A DNA stretch of 64,000 bases, from positions 310,001-374,000 of the forward strand of contig JAMXBD010001107.1 in the NCBI GenBank assembly GCA_024138025.1, given 5' to 3'. Position 1 is the stretch's first letter; each line of letters begins with the position of its first letter. Below the pieces are notes generated by a model, which was not told the DNA's origin, made no database searches, and worked only from the letters and a program-made list of their open reading frames with translations. Origin of the DNA: Combretum micranthum (Eukaryota > Streptophyta > Magnoliopsida > Myrtales > Combretaceae). A program made the position numbers and the translations under genes. Of this stretch, positions 48,985-62,800 are shown piece by piece.

Positions 48985-49930
48985 ACCATGATGGAAGAAG
49001 CTATAAGAGTCTACTTATAGCTCTTATAGGAAATAGCTCCTCTAGCTAGCAAATAGATATATAGCTTGAAGTGGATCTACGACTATCTTAGTATCTCCTG
49101 AGATCAGAATCAAAATGCCTAAAGATCTTCAATTGATTAAATCTTCCATATGTGAGCACATAGTCCTTTGTTCTCTAAGATACCACACAATCGTTTTGGT
49201 CGTCTTCTAATTATTCATTCGTACATTCTTAAGATATCTAGCTAACATACTAACTATGTATGTAATGTTTGCACATCTACATACCTAAGCGTACATTAGA
49301 CTTCCTTAAGCTGAAACATAAGGAATCTTTTGCATTTCCTTAGTCCCGATATCATTCTTTGGGATTGACTGAGATTGAATTTGTCTCCTTTAGTAATAGC
49401 GGTATCACCTCATTTACAATCCTATATGCCAAACCACTTAATTATTTTCTCGATATAGCCCTTTTGTGATAAGCTAAGGATACATTAAGAGCAATCTCGA
49501 TGAATTTGTATCCCTAACCTAAAGGATGCATCGCCAAGATATTTTATCTCAAAGTTATTTGATAGATGTTTCTTGGTTTTAGGAAATAAGCCTTTATCTT
49601 TGTTGGCAAGTAATATGTCATCATTATGGAAAACTAAGAAAATATATTTACTTCTATTGAACTTGTGGTATATATAATCATCAACTAAAGTTATCTCTAA
49701 GCCAAATGAGATGGCAACTCAATGAAACTTGTAATACCATTGACGAGAAGCTTGCTTAAGTCTATAGATGAATTTCTTTAATTTGCAAACCATTAGCTTT
49801 GAATCTATAGAAACAAAGTTTTTAGGTTACTTGATATGAATTGTCCCATCAATGTCACCATTGAGAAATGTTGTATTAACATCCATTTGATATAACTCAA
49901 GATCAAAGTGTGCCATGCAATTATAATCTT
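48985..49930 (-). pseudogene. Ty1/copia polymerase relic (reverse transcriptase to RNase H)
   Basis: The - strand translation from about 49925 gives DLELYQMDVNTTFLNGDIDG, LMVCKLKKFIYRLKQASRQW, then DDILLANKDKG in the YVDD region (here HNDD), NNFEIKYLGDASFRLGIQIH and LSQKGYIEKIIKWF, all in the order of the copia RVT_2 domain. Further on, in broken frames, comes the segment that precedes RNase H. Many stops and frame changes are present. It is a fragment without gag, integrase or identifiable LTR pair; the copia-LTR-like words near 47881 may be its 3' side. Confidence 0.85.
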
Positions 49931-50288
49931 AAAGGAGTTTTATGAATTATCCAAAAATAAATAAATAAATACAATATGTAAAAACTACACATCATGCATA
50001 TGGCCTATGCCTATACACTCCCTTTCCTTAATTGAGGGGAATTTGCAACATCCATGTCAAAGTGTAGGGTAGCATGGGATAGAATAGGTCGAAAGAAGGT
50101 TGCTTGCTACATTTCCAATTTACCACATGATCTCATATGGACTAAAATTTGCTCATATTGCAACTATTGACCAAGCAATTGTCCATACATAAAATAATTT
50201 TTCATAAATTATTATCATCTTTAAAACTTTTCAAATACTCATGAAAGAGGAAAAATCAATAATATTAGAAGAAAAACAAAATAAAAGT

Positions 50289-50930
50289 GTTGATAGAAGA
50301 TTTTCAACTATAGTTCATTAGGCTGTAGCATTAAACTAGTGGGCCTCATGCCCATCAAGAACCTTCTAGTCCAACCTAGAAGGCCTTAGGCCTAAGAAGC
50401 ATCTTATCTTCTTGCATAAGCTCAATGGAGACCTTAATTTTCGTTTAGACCAAGGTCTTGATCGGTCTGGGTCGCAACTCCTTAAGTGGAGGCCCATGGA
50501 AAAGAGACTTCAAAGGTTGTGACCCTGACCTTGGGGGCTCAAGGTAACCTACATGGCATCCATATCTCCTCGGGGGATCCTGTATTATTCTGACCGCCTA
50601 TCGTACCTGACATTTTTACATTTCGTAGATTTGGGCCAGCTAACAAATTTAAGGAATCTGTCATATGGAATACATATATTCTATGGTCTCCTAATATTCT
50701 ATTATGGCTACCCAATATAAATGGACCTTCATGAAAAAGTAAGAAAGTGGTTTTTACACAATAATATTTTGTATTATTCGCTTTAGCACCTTCTAGAACC
50801 CATTGCTAACTTAAGTATTGAAGTGGCCGTGTCAAACCACCAACCAGTGCACCATTAATCGAGTTTTTGTATTCGTAAATCTGTGGGGCTCTCATTCCCA
50901 ATTCAACCAGTGATGTGACACCTACTACAA
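50289..50930 (+). mobile_element. probable solo LTR of a gypsy-type element
   Basis: Begins TGTTGATAGAAG, is richer in G+C than its flanks, contains a TATA-like ATATAAATG (about 50717-50725) and continues with AACTTAAGTATTGAAGTGGCC and ACCACCAACCAGTGCACC. That run resembles the R/U5 part of many plant gypsy LTRs. No coding region of the matching type lies beside it. The right end (around CACCTACTACA) and the target duplication are not certain. Confidence 0.45.
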
Positions 50931-53500
50931 ATAGTAATAAAATTGAAATTAAAGCTGTTATATCCAAAATATTAGGTCTCATGAAGGAATCAAAATTTTA
51001 CTGAGTGATTTATCATAATATCTTACTAACTACTTTATATTCTATATTTGTAATAACTAATAAGTACCATATACTATAGTAATTAATTATAGAAGGCGGA
51101 GAGGGTTTAATTAGTTTATTTTTTATTTTAAATTGATAGGTTTCATTCGCAGGACCGTCCAATTTATCATTTAACTATTAAAATGATTGATAAATTAAGC
51201 ATTTTAATAGTACGGATATGGTCGGATTTGGATTTAAGTTGTTAAATAATTGACGATATTAGTCTCGTTAAAAAGTCTACGAGACCTGCCTTTTTAATAT
51301 TATATATTGATTTAGAAACTGTTTCTTATTTAGGACCATTGTTAATAATAATTGCTTAAATAAGCTTGGAATAAAAATAATACCAATATACAACATTAAA
51401 ATCGCGATTTTGATACGATATATGGAAATTTTCATATACAACATATATATCGTGTGTGATAGGCACAACATAACTATCGAGGCGATTTTTTTAGGTACTT
51501 AAAACCCCACCTAATAGATGTAAGGAGCCTTAACTGCCCTATAAAATCTATATTGCGAAATAAAACTACAGTATACTTAGAAAATAGTATATCTTAATTT
51601 TTACATGGGATTTATCAAAGGTACAAAAATATGTTATTTTGTCTTATATAGCGATTTGTGTAGAAAATCATATATATCGTGCTATAGTCACAATTTAGCA
51701 ATGGATTTTGGTAATATTTTTTATGTAACTTTTATTTTGGTATTTTTTTAACATGCAAATTGTTCACCCTATTAATTTACACATAAAAGTAGACATGACG
51801 GTAACAATGGTGTTAAAATATAAAAGAGAAAAGTCAATGGAAGGAATCAATTCATTGAAGAAAGTCATCCAACTTTGCAAATATTTTTTTTTTTCGTATT
51901 GAATGATGACAAAATAAAGAAGATTTACACAATTAAAATAGGAAAACAAAAGTAACATGAATGAACCTCAAGCTTACTGACATGCACAAGCAATCGAAAT
52001 TAATTGTATAGCCTTATAGAATGGGTCCAAACTCTTACACTATGTTTTGTGGGGAAATTGGGAGAGAATGTTTGAGAAGGAGAGGAAATAGGAGAAAGGG
52101 GAGGGGAAGAGGGAGGTATTGAGTATTGAGTTCATTATCTTGCTTGTTTTGAAAGAAAGGAAAAGTAGATATAATATTCTTTTTAGGTCTTATCATTTTT
52201 TTATCTACTCTGAAATGGAGATAATTAGAGGAGAAAGAGAAATTTTTTTTAAATTACTCATATACTATTCTTTTTAAAATTACTTATTATCATTTAGTAG
52301 CATATTAATAATCTATCATTTTATCGCATTTTATGTTTTATAATAATTAAGACTTCATCTATTTTTTTCTCTTTTATTATCTAAATACATAAAATTCTTT
52401 AATAATTATTCCCTTCTCTTTCTCTCTTTTGTGATCATTTTTTTCTAATTCATTTAATCACACAAAACAAAACCATAAGTTTGGGCCTCCAGGCTCCAAG
52501 CAACATATAATATATATATATATATATATTATTTTTCTATTTCATATGGTTGGTTATGGCTTTTACACCCGGGGCGGCTCTTCTTCATGTGCCATGGTCA
52601 CTTTGAGTCGATCTTACTGCTACAGTGCATTTTTCGTCATTTTAATAATAGGTTTCTTCCCATGGAACTTTCTAGAGAAAAGTAAATTATGGTGCATCCA
52701 ATGTACAAATCATAAAGGCAGCAATTCCGATAGAAATTATATAGCAAAATTTGCATTAATGAAATAAGATTGAAAATGGAATGATATCGTAACTTGTCTC
52801 ATCTTATTCGGGATCAAGAAAGCTGTATAAGAAAGACATATTTAGTTGGAATCTTTCATTCTTATTGTACTGATTATAAAAAATAAAGAAATAAGATTGA
52901 AAAAAATAATTTTTTATTTTATAAATAAAAATATTTTTAAAGAAAAATGTTTTTAATAAGAAATGACATTTTTTTTTATAAAACTAAGGAATATAGATTC
53001 TTTATTAATTCTATATTATATGAAATAGATAATTTTTATATAAATTTTTTACAAATCCAAATGTTAAATAGTTATTTTTAGTCAATAAAAACAGAATATC
53101 AATTTTATTTTTATTTATTAAACACAATGTTAATCTTTCAAAACTATTATACAAGAAAGATTAGTTGATTATAAGTATGATGATAATTATAAGATCAAAT
53201 TATGGTAACATAGAATAAGCTTTATAAATATGGATACATTTATAAAAGTTTTAAAATATAGTTTAATAAATTAAATATATCTTATATTAAGTTGAAATTT
53301 AATAAGATCATATATGATATTTAAAAATTGTGAAATATATTAATGTTGAGTTAAAATTCAGCGATATATTTATATTAAGTTAAATTTTAAAAAATTATTT
53401 ACTTATTTTAATTCATTCATATACTCGTGTTGTTGATTAATATTTACAGATAGGAAAAAAAAAAAACCGGGAAAATCAGCAAAGAAAAATATTTTATTTT
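50931..53500. other. intergenic stretch upstream of VIK
   Basis: AT-rich DNA with a (TA)n run at about 52508-52529 and a purine-rich segment at 52034-52115 that may be one end of a MITE. The ORF at 52546-52767 has no recognisable family and lies in a slightly GC-richer patch. No supportable gene. Confidence 0.5.
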
Positions 53501-53701
53501 TTAAATTTTTTAGCTTTTAGTTTCCAACCCCACTTTTGGCGCACGCACAGGAGCAGCCAAGTGGGAGCCCGAAATTGTACAGAAATCAGGAAGAGAGAGA
53601 AAAAAGAACCCGATTCTGTTGAAAAAGTAAAAAAACCATAATAACGGAGCATTCCCATTTTGAAATCCAACACAACACACAAACTCCAAAAAATAAATTA
53701 T

Positions 53702-53709
53702 TATATAAA
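53702..53709 (+). promoter_or_regulatory. TATA-like box of VIK
   Basis: TATATAAA about 130 bp upstream of the ATG at 53838, on the correct strand and followed by an A/C-rich leader typical of plant 5'UTRs. Confidence 0.5.
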
Positions 53710-53837
53710 TAAAAAAACTAAAATATCCAAAACTCCTCCTTCCTTTCATATCCATTTTCACACAACACGTCAAATCAAATCAAACACAATTCAACAGTCG
53801 ATCCGATCCCCATCCGATCCAATTTGAACACTTTTCT

Positions 53838-56800
53838 ATGAGCAGCGGCGGAGGATGCAGCTCCGACGCGTCTAGCGGCGCGTCGTCTCCACCGACCTCG
53901 TCGTCGAGGCCGGAAAAGGATAAGCAAAAGGAAAAGGCGCGTGTTAGCAGGACCTCACTCATACTTTGGCATGCGCACCAGAACGACCCCGCTGCCGTGA
54001 GGAAGCTTCTTGAGGAAGACCGTTCTCTTGTTCATGCTAGGGATTATGACAATCGCACTCCTCTCCACGTCGCATCTCTCCACGGCTGGATCGATGTCGC
54101 CAAATGCTTGATCGAGTATGGCGCCGATGTCAACGCGCAGGATCGCTGGAAGAATACGGTTAATCCTGACTCTTTGCTTTCCAATTTTAATGGAATGTGG
54201 AATTTCTGTAGAGATTATGTTGTTTTGCACTTGGAATAGTCGATAGGATATTGAGTTTTTGTGGATTTTGAATCCGTACGAGTGTTCCTGTGCCTTGAGT
54301 GTGAGGTCAACGATGTTGTGGATCGTAATAGTGCGAGAATGTCACAAAAGAGAAGAAAAAGAAGTAAGTTATTTGTTTCGGCGAAGTAGAATTTATGAGA
54401 GAGTGTAAATAAAATCCTTAGGTGATTCGTTAGATTCCTGTAGATGTACTATACGAAATGTTTTAATTTAGTTTTGATTCTGTCATGGATGAATGGAGTT
54501 CCTGGTTCTATGCGCGGGACTCCGGTACAGAGTTTTGCTAGTGATGCAGCTAGTAAAGATATTAACGGAGAGCTTGAGCAAGATTTTCTTAAATAAGTAG
54601 AATTTATATATGGTTGGGTTGGAGTATGAGATAGTTTTTATGAATATTTGCACTAGGAAGCTGAATAAGGAATAGAATATTCTGTGAATTGGATGATGGT
54701 TTATTTACGTTTTTATGCTGCATTTTGTGTTTGCTTCCACCTTAACTCGGGTTTTTTTTTTTTTTTTTTTTTTTTTCGCAGCCCTTGGCTGATGCAGAGG
54801 GAGCGAAGAAGCATAGCATGATTGAGCTTTTGAAGTCTTACGGAGGTCTATCTTATGTATGTCAATTGCTTTTGGTTCTTTTTTTTATCAGTTGCTTATA
54901 TAATGTGATTGTGACTCTTTTAAGTAGTGTTTTGCACGTTGCTATTTGCTTATTAACAATTCTCTTCATTTCAGTGTGCTGTGTTAGTTCTTGATGTCCC
55001 AAACATGAAAAGAACTCCATGCTTATGATGCAGTTGTTTAAATAGTATCAATGGAAGAGTAAATTTGGATAGAGTTACAGCAACAGCTTTTGGAATAGAT
55101 TGAGCAGCACGTATCAGAAGCTAACTCACTTCTATCTGTCATTTTTGCTTTGTGTTATTAGATTGATTAACACAAATGTTGCTTTTGGGGTATGATGTTG
55201 TTATTCACAAATTTGACTAAAATGTTTCACCAAGTGCTCATTTGTGGAAGGGTTTTACACTTTTACTGATGTTTTTCCAAGGCATGGGATAGAAATAAAC
55301 CCATAGAAAGGCAAGAACGAGGGGATAGATGAGATTTTAAAGAGAAGGGAAGAATAAAAAAATCACTATAATCAATAATCTGATATTTGAGTGCCTTCTG
55401 ATACATCATCCAACCTAGTCTATATGGAGCTAAAAACCTAATTAATAATGGGCTAAACAACGAATTGGCTTACAATCAAGCATATGTTAACAAGTGCTTA
55501 AATAATTAAATATGATAAATATGAATCACACACATAATAATATAAATGTGAAAGTAATAAATCTTAAATAAATTAAATTTCTGTACTTCACCTTGTATCA
55601 ATTTGGAGAATGTCAAGGTGTCGTTTTGCTGACTATATCTGAGCCAAATACATTGCTGAAGAGAGATTGAAGTCACTTTGCTTGTTGAAAGTTTCCTGTA
55701 CATGAGGAAGTTGTTGAACATGTCCCTGGATGACTAGGTCTTGTCCTCCCCCAATTCTCATCTTGTATTGGTCTTTTGTGTTTCTAAAGTGCTAAATCAA
55801 CTTGAAGTGAGGATGTTCAGAAACTTGAATGGTTGGAATTTTATACTGTCTTTTGTTAAGGATACTGTTGTTCAAGGGATCTCTTGGTTGGTTCGCGTAT
55901 TTCATAGTTTTCTTATCAGTTGGTTAGCCTCCTTTCTGTTTTTTTTTTTTTTTTTGACTAACGAGTCATTAGCTTATTGTCCTAGCTTCTAACTGATGTT
56001 TGATTGTTAGATGTCCTTGTGATACTCTATTCAACGGCTGTTCTTTTTGCTGCCTATGATAATACCATTTATATTGCAGGGACAAAATGGAAGTCATTTC
56101 GAACCAAAGCCTGTTCCTCCACCATTGCCAAACAAGTGTGATTGGGAGATTGATCCAACTGAGCTTGACTTTTCAAATGCACAAATAATTGGGAAGGTAT
56201 AGTCTTACATGTCTGAAGATTAGAGTAAGGTTAAGATGGAAATCAAAAACTGTTGTACCTGAATCTGTTGTTTTATTTTTCTTCAAGTTTTGAGATGAAA
56301 CTCTTGATTCTTTCCTTCTTTTCTCTCTTTTTCTTTTTATTCATGACAACCACCAAGGTAGAGGCTTTTAATTTTTGATTTGCCATGAAGCTTTTTGAGA
56401 TTTGTTAGTCATGTGCCTCCCTGCTAAAATTGGAAAAGGTAACAGCTCTAATGGTTTAATGCGTGGAAATTATCGCAAAGAATATTGCTTGCAATCAGGT
56501 TTGGATGTATTGCCATAGACTGTTAGTTTTTTCACTTTTAGTGTAGCAGCTCCATGACCACATGATGGCATTTCTTTCCTGGTGCTTGGTACTTCCTACA
56601 TAATCTGGTTATATAGCTTGCAGAGGACAGCATGTGTACTGAGTTGGTGCCAATATGTAGAAAAAATTTCCTGCAATTTGCATAAAAAAAAATGTCTGCG
56701 TGTTTCAGAAATGCCTGTTTCTGTGCCATGCCATGCCTTGTCAATTCTCTCTGTTCAAATGAGCTGAACCAAGAAATTTTTCATTCATAGAAGTTCATTA

Positions 56801-59800
56801 TCTTTAAGTTTGCTATGTGTGTTTTTTAGCTGACTTTCTTTTACATGTAGGGGTCCTTTGGAGAGATTTCGAGAGCACATTGGCGAGGAACACCTGTTGC
56901 TGTAAAACGCATTCTTCCATCCCTTTCAGATGATAGACTGGTTATGTAAGTTTTATTTTATACCTTTATTCATATTGTCAACAATTTAGGTGGTGTGATC
57001 GAGCTTTAGTTCATCCAGTCAAAATTGCATACAATCAACCATTTCCTTTGGGGCAATAGCTAAAAGGCTTTAGCATGTAGATTACAGCCTTGTGTTTGAG
57101 ACTGTTATATTTAATTTTCTGGCGACTGGTGACCTACAGTGGTGTTGACAGTTATAAGTTGCTCTTTAAGGAAAGATGCTGACTCTTGTCAGTGTTAAGC
57201 ACAATGTCAATATCCAATATCTTTTTTGGGTATTATCTGCCTGAAAGGATACATTATGCTGCTTCATATCAGTTTCGTGGCTTCTTTCTTTAATACTGTA
57301 ATTTATCTTTATTTCTTACAAGGAATTTCTTCATGCAGCCAGGACTTCAGACATGAGGTTAATTTATTGGTAAAGCTTCGCCATCCTAACATAGTCCAAT
57401 TTCTTGGAGCTGTTACTGAGCGGAAGCCTCTTATGCTAATCACTGAGTATTTGCGAGGGGTACGTGGGACAACAAGATGTTCAAATTTGTCATATCTCTA
57501 GTTTTCAAGCACTAAGCTTCTAAAGTCCTTGTATGACTTTTTCTCTTCAGGGTGACCTTCATCAGTACCTTAAGGAGAAAGGTTCTCTTAGCCCTTCGAC
57601 AGCAATAAATTTTGCACTAGACATTGCACGGTATTGTTGAGATAGTTTCTGCCATATCTTTTTCCTGTCATGCAGATAAATAATTCATGGAGCAACCCAA
57701 AATACTGGTTTCTAAATGCATTTGAAGGAATCAAATAGATAGAAAATTGCAATTTCTTCTGCACCTGCTGGCAAATCTTCTGAGTTCTTTCCATATGGAT
57801 TGGAGATGCTGGGTTTTTCAAACTTGATCTCTTTTTAAGTGGGCTTGGTGGGCTGTGCTCTTTATTGTCATTAAGAAACAGATTGTCCTCTTTGTCCCTC
57901 TTATGTGTTGCACTCATTTGCTGGCACTAAGCGTGGAGCTGTAAATAGGGCAAAAGGATTGCAGAAAATAAGATGCTTATAGTTTACATACAGTTTTAAC
58001 AATTGTTGTGTATATGCTTCCTTTTATGAGCTCAAACCACTTCAGTGTTGTGTTGCTCTACAATTTCAGATGTCAAGCTGTTTTTTGAAAGTATGTAACT
58101 GCGAAAATAATCATAATAGCTGTTTTGAGCTGTGGAAATAGGATTTAGCATGAACTTGAGTGAACTCAGATGTCAGTCCTCTGTCCCAACATTGATGTTG
58201 ATCTTTCTGTTGGAAATACTCTGTTATTATGTATTCTGATGTGTGTCTAGTTGAGATATATTATCGTGTTAATGGAGTTTTGCGGCACTGTTTAATAGGG
58301 GCATGGCTTATCTCCACAATGAACCTAATGTTATAATCCATCGAGATCTAAAGCCAAGGTGAGTTTTGCTTTAGTAAGTGGAGTAGACTTTGTGATTAAC
58401 TATATTACTACTTGTTCTTTGCTTTTATACCACCATAAATTTCTCCTTTTGAGGTGAAGATGCTCGGGAAAGTGAGGGAGTTGAATCATTTTATAAACTC
58501 TTATTTTTGCAAAACTCATCTATCTTCTGTTCTTTTTTCTGATTTAGGAACGTTCTTCTAGTTAACTCCAGTGCAGATCACTTAAAAGTAGGAGATTTTG
58601 GATTGAGCAAGCTCATTAGGGTTCAGAATTCCCATGACGTTTATAAGATGACGGGGGAAACAGGAAGTTGTGAGTCACCTCTATGAATTTTCAGATATAA
58701 TAGGGCCTTTACTATAATCTTCGTTCCTAACTTTCTGCTTTTATGGAATAAACAAAAGATCGTTATATGGCTCCTGAAGTTTTCAAGCATCGGAAATATG
58801 ATAAGAAGGTTGATGTCTTTTCATTTGCCATGATACTTTATGAGGTAATCATCTTCTTGTACGAGTTATCCAGTGGAGATTGCATGAATGGTTTGATTAA
58901 ATGCCTTCTGAAATGTACAGATGCTTGAAGGGGATCCACCATTGTCCAATCTCGAACCTTATGAAGCTGCAAAATATGTGGCAGATGGACATCGCCCAAC
59001 ATTCCGCTCAAAGAATTATCTTCCTGAACTGCGAGAGTGAGTTGATTCCAAAATTCAAGCTTAAAAGAACATACTTTTGTTGTTCAGTAATATATATCTA
59101 GTTCTCATGGTGGGATTAACAAAGTCATATAATCAATGCTTCACAATCCAATCTCCATGCCACTGTTTTTGTTCAGTGTTCCAGAATGGAATTATCAGCA
59201 AAATAATGCATTCTCAAGTAAACACTCTCTTCTCCTCTTGAAAGCAGATGAACGATACCAAAGTTCTTAAAAGCATCATTAGACATAAATTTTGTGCCTT
59301 GATAGAGTAAAATGATTAAGTTCTGGCACAGATTTTCCTCTAAAGAGTTTTAATGTATAAAATAGTGTACTGGCCTCATGCAATCACCTAATGTTATTAA
59401 GCAAAACAATTATGATGATAATAAAGAAAGACAATAAAACATCACAGAGCATTGAGGAAACTGGCCCAGTATAATCCTTAGTTGTTTTCTCCTTTGTTAT
59501 TGTTTCCCATCATTCAAGGCTAGAGCACTATCTTAACAAATGCTGCTATACAAGTTATAGTGATACTTCTTTTTTTGTTTTATTTTTCTTCCCTGCACGT
59601 CTATCTGAAATTGTCTGTTCTTTTCTTATGGACAACTAAGTATGCGGAATCATTTTCCTTGTGTATACTTGCTGGTTAGAGGGAGGGATATAGAGTGAGC
59701 GAGAGGAAAAAGCTATTGTTTTTTCTGCATGACTTCAGGAAAATTCTGTAGTCTCATGCTTTATTTTATATTAGCTTCTATAATTAGTTCAATGATCGGA

Positions 59801-60125
59801 TAATGAGCTGAATGGTCCTGTGATGGGATTGTAGAGGTTTCTTGGTGAACAACTAGTAGTCTAAAATGGAAGATTCTACATCGTTTATTATCTTCAATTC
59901 ATGGTTGCAATGATGACTTGACGAGTAATAAATGTCAGATAACTTTCTCTTGTGCTTGAATCTCAAAATTTATATTGGTTTTGTCTCCACAGCTTGACAG
60001 AGAAATGTTGGGAAGCTGACATGAACAGAAGACCCCCCTTCTTGGAAATTCTCAAAAGGCTTGAGAAAATAAAAGAGTATCTTCCATCTGATCACCACTG
60101 GAGCCATTCAATACTTAGTTTGTAA
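53838..60125 (+). CDS. VIK: ankyrin-repeat / Raf-like (integrin-linked-type) protein kinase VIK, 11 exons, intact
   Basis: Cytosolic Ser/Thr-type kinase; Arabidopsis VIK (VH1-interacting kinase) binds the receptor kinase VH1/BRL2 and has been linked to vascular and sugar-transport signalling. Exons: 53838-54158, 54782-54856, 56080-56196, 56851-56945, 57339-57459, 57551-57630, 58299-58358, 58548-58669, 58759-58844, 58921-59036, 59993-60125. Total 1326 nt, 441 residues, close to Arabidopsis VIK. A Ser/Gly-rich start and KDKQKEKARVSRTSLILWHA precede ankyrin repeats (NRTPLHVASLHGWIDVAKCL). The kinase domain begins near residue 140: glycine loop GKGSFGEI, VAVKR lysine, catalytic loop HRDLKPRN, GDFGLSK, activation segment TGETGSYRYMAPEVF. 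All catalytic residues are kept, so it should be active. The C-terminus is LPSDHHWSHSILSL. Confidence 0.96.
54752..54776 (+). repeat. 25-T run at the 3' splice site of VIK intron 1
   Basis: An unbroken T tract followed by CGCAG and exon 2. It serves as the polypyrimidine tract of the acceptor; its extreme length and purity make it prone to length variation. Confidence 0.85.
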
Positions 60126-61690
60126 CATTCTTGATATATAAAAAAATGGCATGCATGGAACATTTTTATGGGCCAGTCGGCTTCTGCACTGCCAACCTTG
60201 CAGATGCCTTCTGAATGCAAGTAAACTGAAGAAGCTTGTGGCGTGATTAAATGTCTGGTCGTCCATTATTCCGGTCAGATTCTTTGTGGAATGATATAAT
60301 GGCTTCGCTTTATTGATTTGAACGGTCTAGTGTCTTGGTCTAGGCAGCCAGGCAAATTTGTTTCACATCTTAGAAAGTCATTTGTTCTGTATATCTTTCC
60401 TTCTTCAATTACTGTTGTTGACTTGTTTGCCTCAACTTCTAAGCATAGGTTGCAATTGCTCTCCTCCTTCTCTTCTTCTCCTTTTTATTTTTTAAGTTTC
60501 GGCTTGTCCTATGAATTGTAAAGGATGTAAGTGTTGGTTTTGCAACTGTAATATTACATGGATCACCTTGGATAATCTAGAATATGTCATCATGTGCTTG
60601 CCACTGCATAATTCTGCTTTCTCTCTTATTTTTGTAGCTTTTATAGACAGTGCCACACAGGCTTACACCTTTTAGGCATTCTATATGACAAATGTAACAT
60701 CCTTTTGTATGTGTTATATTATCCGGGACCACTTCAATATACTTCATGGGGTTCCTGTCTTTATGCATCTGGTTCGTTTGTGCCAAGTGCTTTTGGATTT
60801 TGTTTTAAAACAATCGATATGGGTAAGGAAAAGGTGTGTGGTCTGTGGGAGTGAAAATAGTGATGGTTTTGAAAATATGGTTATTTTTCTTTATATTATA
60901 TATAATATTTTTTTCATAATAAAAAAGACCAAAAGGATAAATAAAAAATAACCCAAAGTGATCCTAAAGTAAGAATGAAGGATTCCATGATGAATGTGTT
61001 TGCATATGAGCCAAAGACCTTGTAATTTAGTAGTATTACTCTTGATTTCTCAAGCAAGAGATATTAAGTTTGAATTCTTCATTTTCAATTGTAATGGTAT
61101 AGGATATAATAATAAAATGAAAAACTGTCTGCTATCTTTTTATTGAAAAATGTTTTCACTTAGATGTCAAAGGAATTATTTTAAAAAATGGTGTAGACAT
61201 CCCATTTTTGTTTATTTAAAGTTTTAATTTATAGTAAAAATTAATATTATATTAATCCCATAAATAAAAGAAATACATTTATAAATAGAAAAAAGAAAAT
61301 TTATTAGCAATGACAAATTAAAAAAAAAGTTTTCTTTGACTTGATATAGTATTAATTTTAATTATAAGTTTTTTAAAACTTTAAATATAATTTTTGTGCA
61401 AATCAGAATAAGGCACATATCAATAGCCTGTATGAGATAGGTGAATAGTAGGTAGGCATGTGGATGAGCGTATTGAGCCTTTAAATACTTACTATATATC
61501 AATAAGACAACAACAACAAGAAAAACACAAAAAAATATAGATAGGAGAATTCCATCCAAATCCCACATGAAAAATCCACTCAAAAAGCCTCAAATCTAAA
61601 ATGTTTAGAAATTGGGATTTCTAAGAAAAATTCTTCGAATTTTTGTTTATAGCTCAAACACTAATACTCGCCTCTAACTGTCCTGAGTCC
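60126..61690. other. VIK 3'UTR and intergenic DNA
   Basis: The 3' flank of VIK up to about 60600, then AT-rich DNA without a supportable gene. Confidence 0.55.
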
Positions 61691-62083
61691 ATCATCAGCG
61701 ACCACTGGGTTTTGTACGAAATACCTCGAATTTTAAAAATAAATCCCAAAATAACTAACTGTGAAAAGTTATTTCTAAAATAACCCACCTAAAACGCATA
61801 CTCTGAATGCGTTCGAAATCACTACCAACAGACCGAGAATAGGGGATGGAAAATGGAGTGGGGCGCATTCCCCACATGCGCTCGGGCCTGGAACGCATTG
61901 CATACATGCGCACCGCCTGGAACGCACTCCATACATGTGCACCGCCTTACCAACACATGCTAGGGCTCCTACTATCACTCCTTCCTCCCTCAGGTCACTC
62001 ACTCACACTCACACTCGCCCTCACCAGATCTGATCGTTGCTGGGTAGATCTGTTCAACTGGAAGCTCTTCTGTCGCGCGCACG

Positions 62084-62300
62084 GAGCACTCGCGCGCAGG
62101 ACTCCTCAGCGCACGCAGCACCTGCGCGCACAGCACCCACCAGGAGAGCAGAGCACTCGCGCGCAGGACTCCCCAGCGTACGCAGCACCTGCGCGCCCAT
62201 CACCCACCAGGAGAGCAGAGCACTCGCGCGCAGGACTCCCCAGCGCACGCAGCACCTGCGCGCATAACACCCACCAGGAGAGCACAACACTCGTGCACAG
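62084..62300. repeat. GC-rich 67-bp tandem repeat, three copies plus a degenerate fourth
   Basis: Units begin GAGCACTCGCGCGCAGGACT at 62084, 62151 and 62218, with a diverged start at 62285, so the period is 67 bp. Each contains GCACCTGCGCGC and CACCCACCAGGAGAGCA. Since 67 is not a multiple of three, the long ORFs across it (for example 61846-62397 + and 62659-62054 -) change reading frame from unit to unit and are low-complexity. I do not regard them as genes. Confidence 0.9.
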
Positions 62301-62800
62301 ACCAGGCGCGGACAGAGCGAGCGGGCGAAGAGACCGAGCGCGCACACATCCCGGGCACACAGACGGAGCCGCACACATCCCGCGCATGCACATCTAGCGC
62401 GCACAGCACCCCCTTCTCCGCGCACAAGGGCAGCGGTTCTTGACACCACAACGGACGCATTCCTTGCATGCGTCCAAGTACTGCCATTGCCAATTCTGTA
62501 TTTTTGGTTGGTGTAAGGAAATCGGAAGGTCTCCATTTGTTGCACGTGTTGAGAAAGTCTTCTTAAGGTAAAACTGAAAAATGATAGCTTATATTTGTTT
62601 GTTTGATTCGATAATTTGTAAATTTCTAGATTATGAAACCGAAATAATGAATGTAGCATAGATTGGCATGTTGAACTCGTAATGCATGAATGAATTGTTG
62701 TGTTGAATTATCTTTACCGAGCTGAATGGTGATGATTTGGGGAGTTTACATATGTTGAAGTGTTGACAATGTTCGATATAATGTTTACATAGGATTTACA

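Noticed and set aside
52546..52767. 73-codon ORF with a hydrophobic middle, considered as a small membrane protein or organelle insert
   Set aside because: No family recognised, no promoter or partner exons, and no matching organelle gene that I could name.
53955..54230. - strand ORF of 91 codons over VIK exon 1
   Set aside because: It is the complement of conserved VIK coding sequence.
61846..62397. 183-codon + strand ORF and overlapping long - strand ORFs (62659-62054, 62493-62200, 62393-62106)
   Set aside because: They cross the 67-bp GC-rich tandem repeat, are low-complexity Arg/Ala/Thr/Cys sequence in every frame, and exist because GC-rich DNA has few stops.
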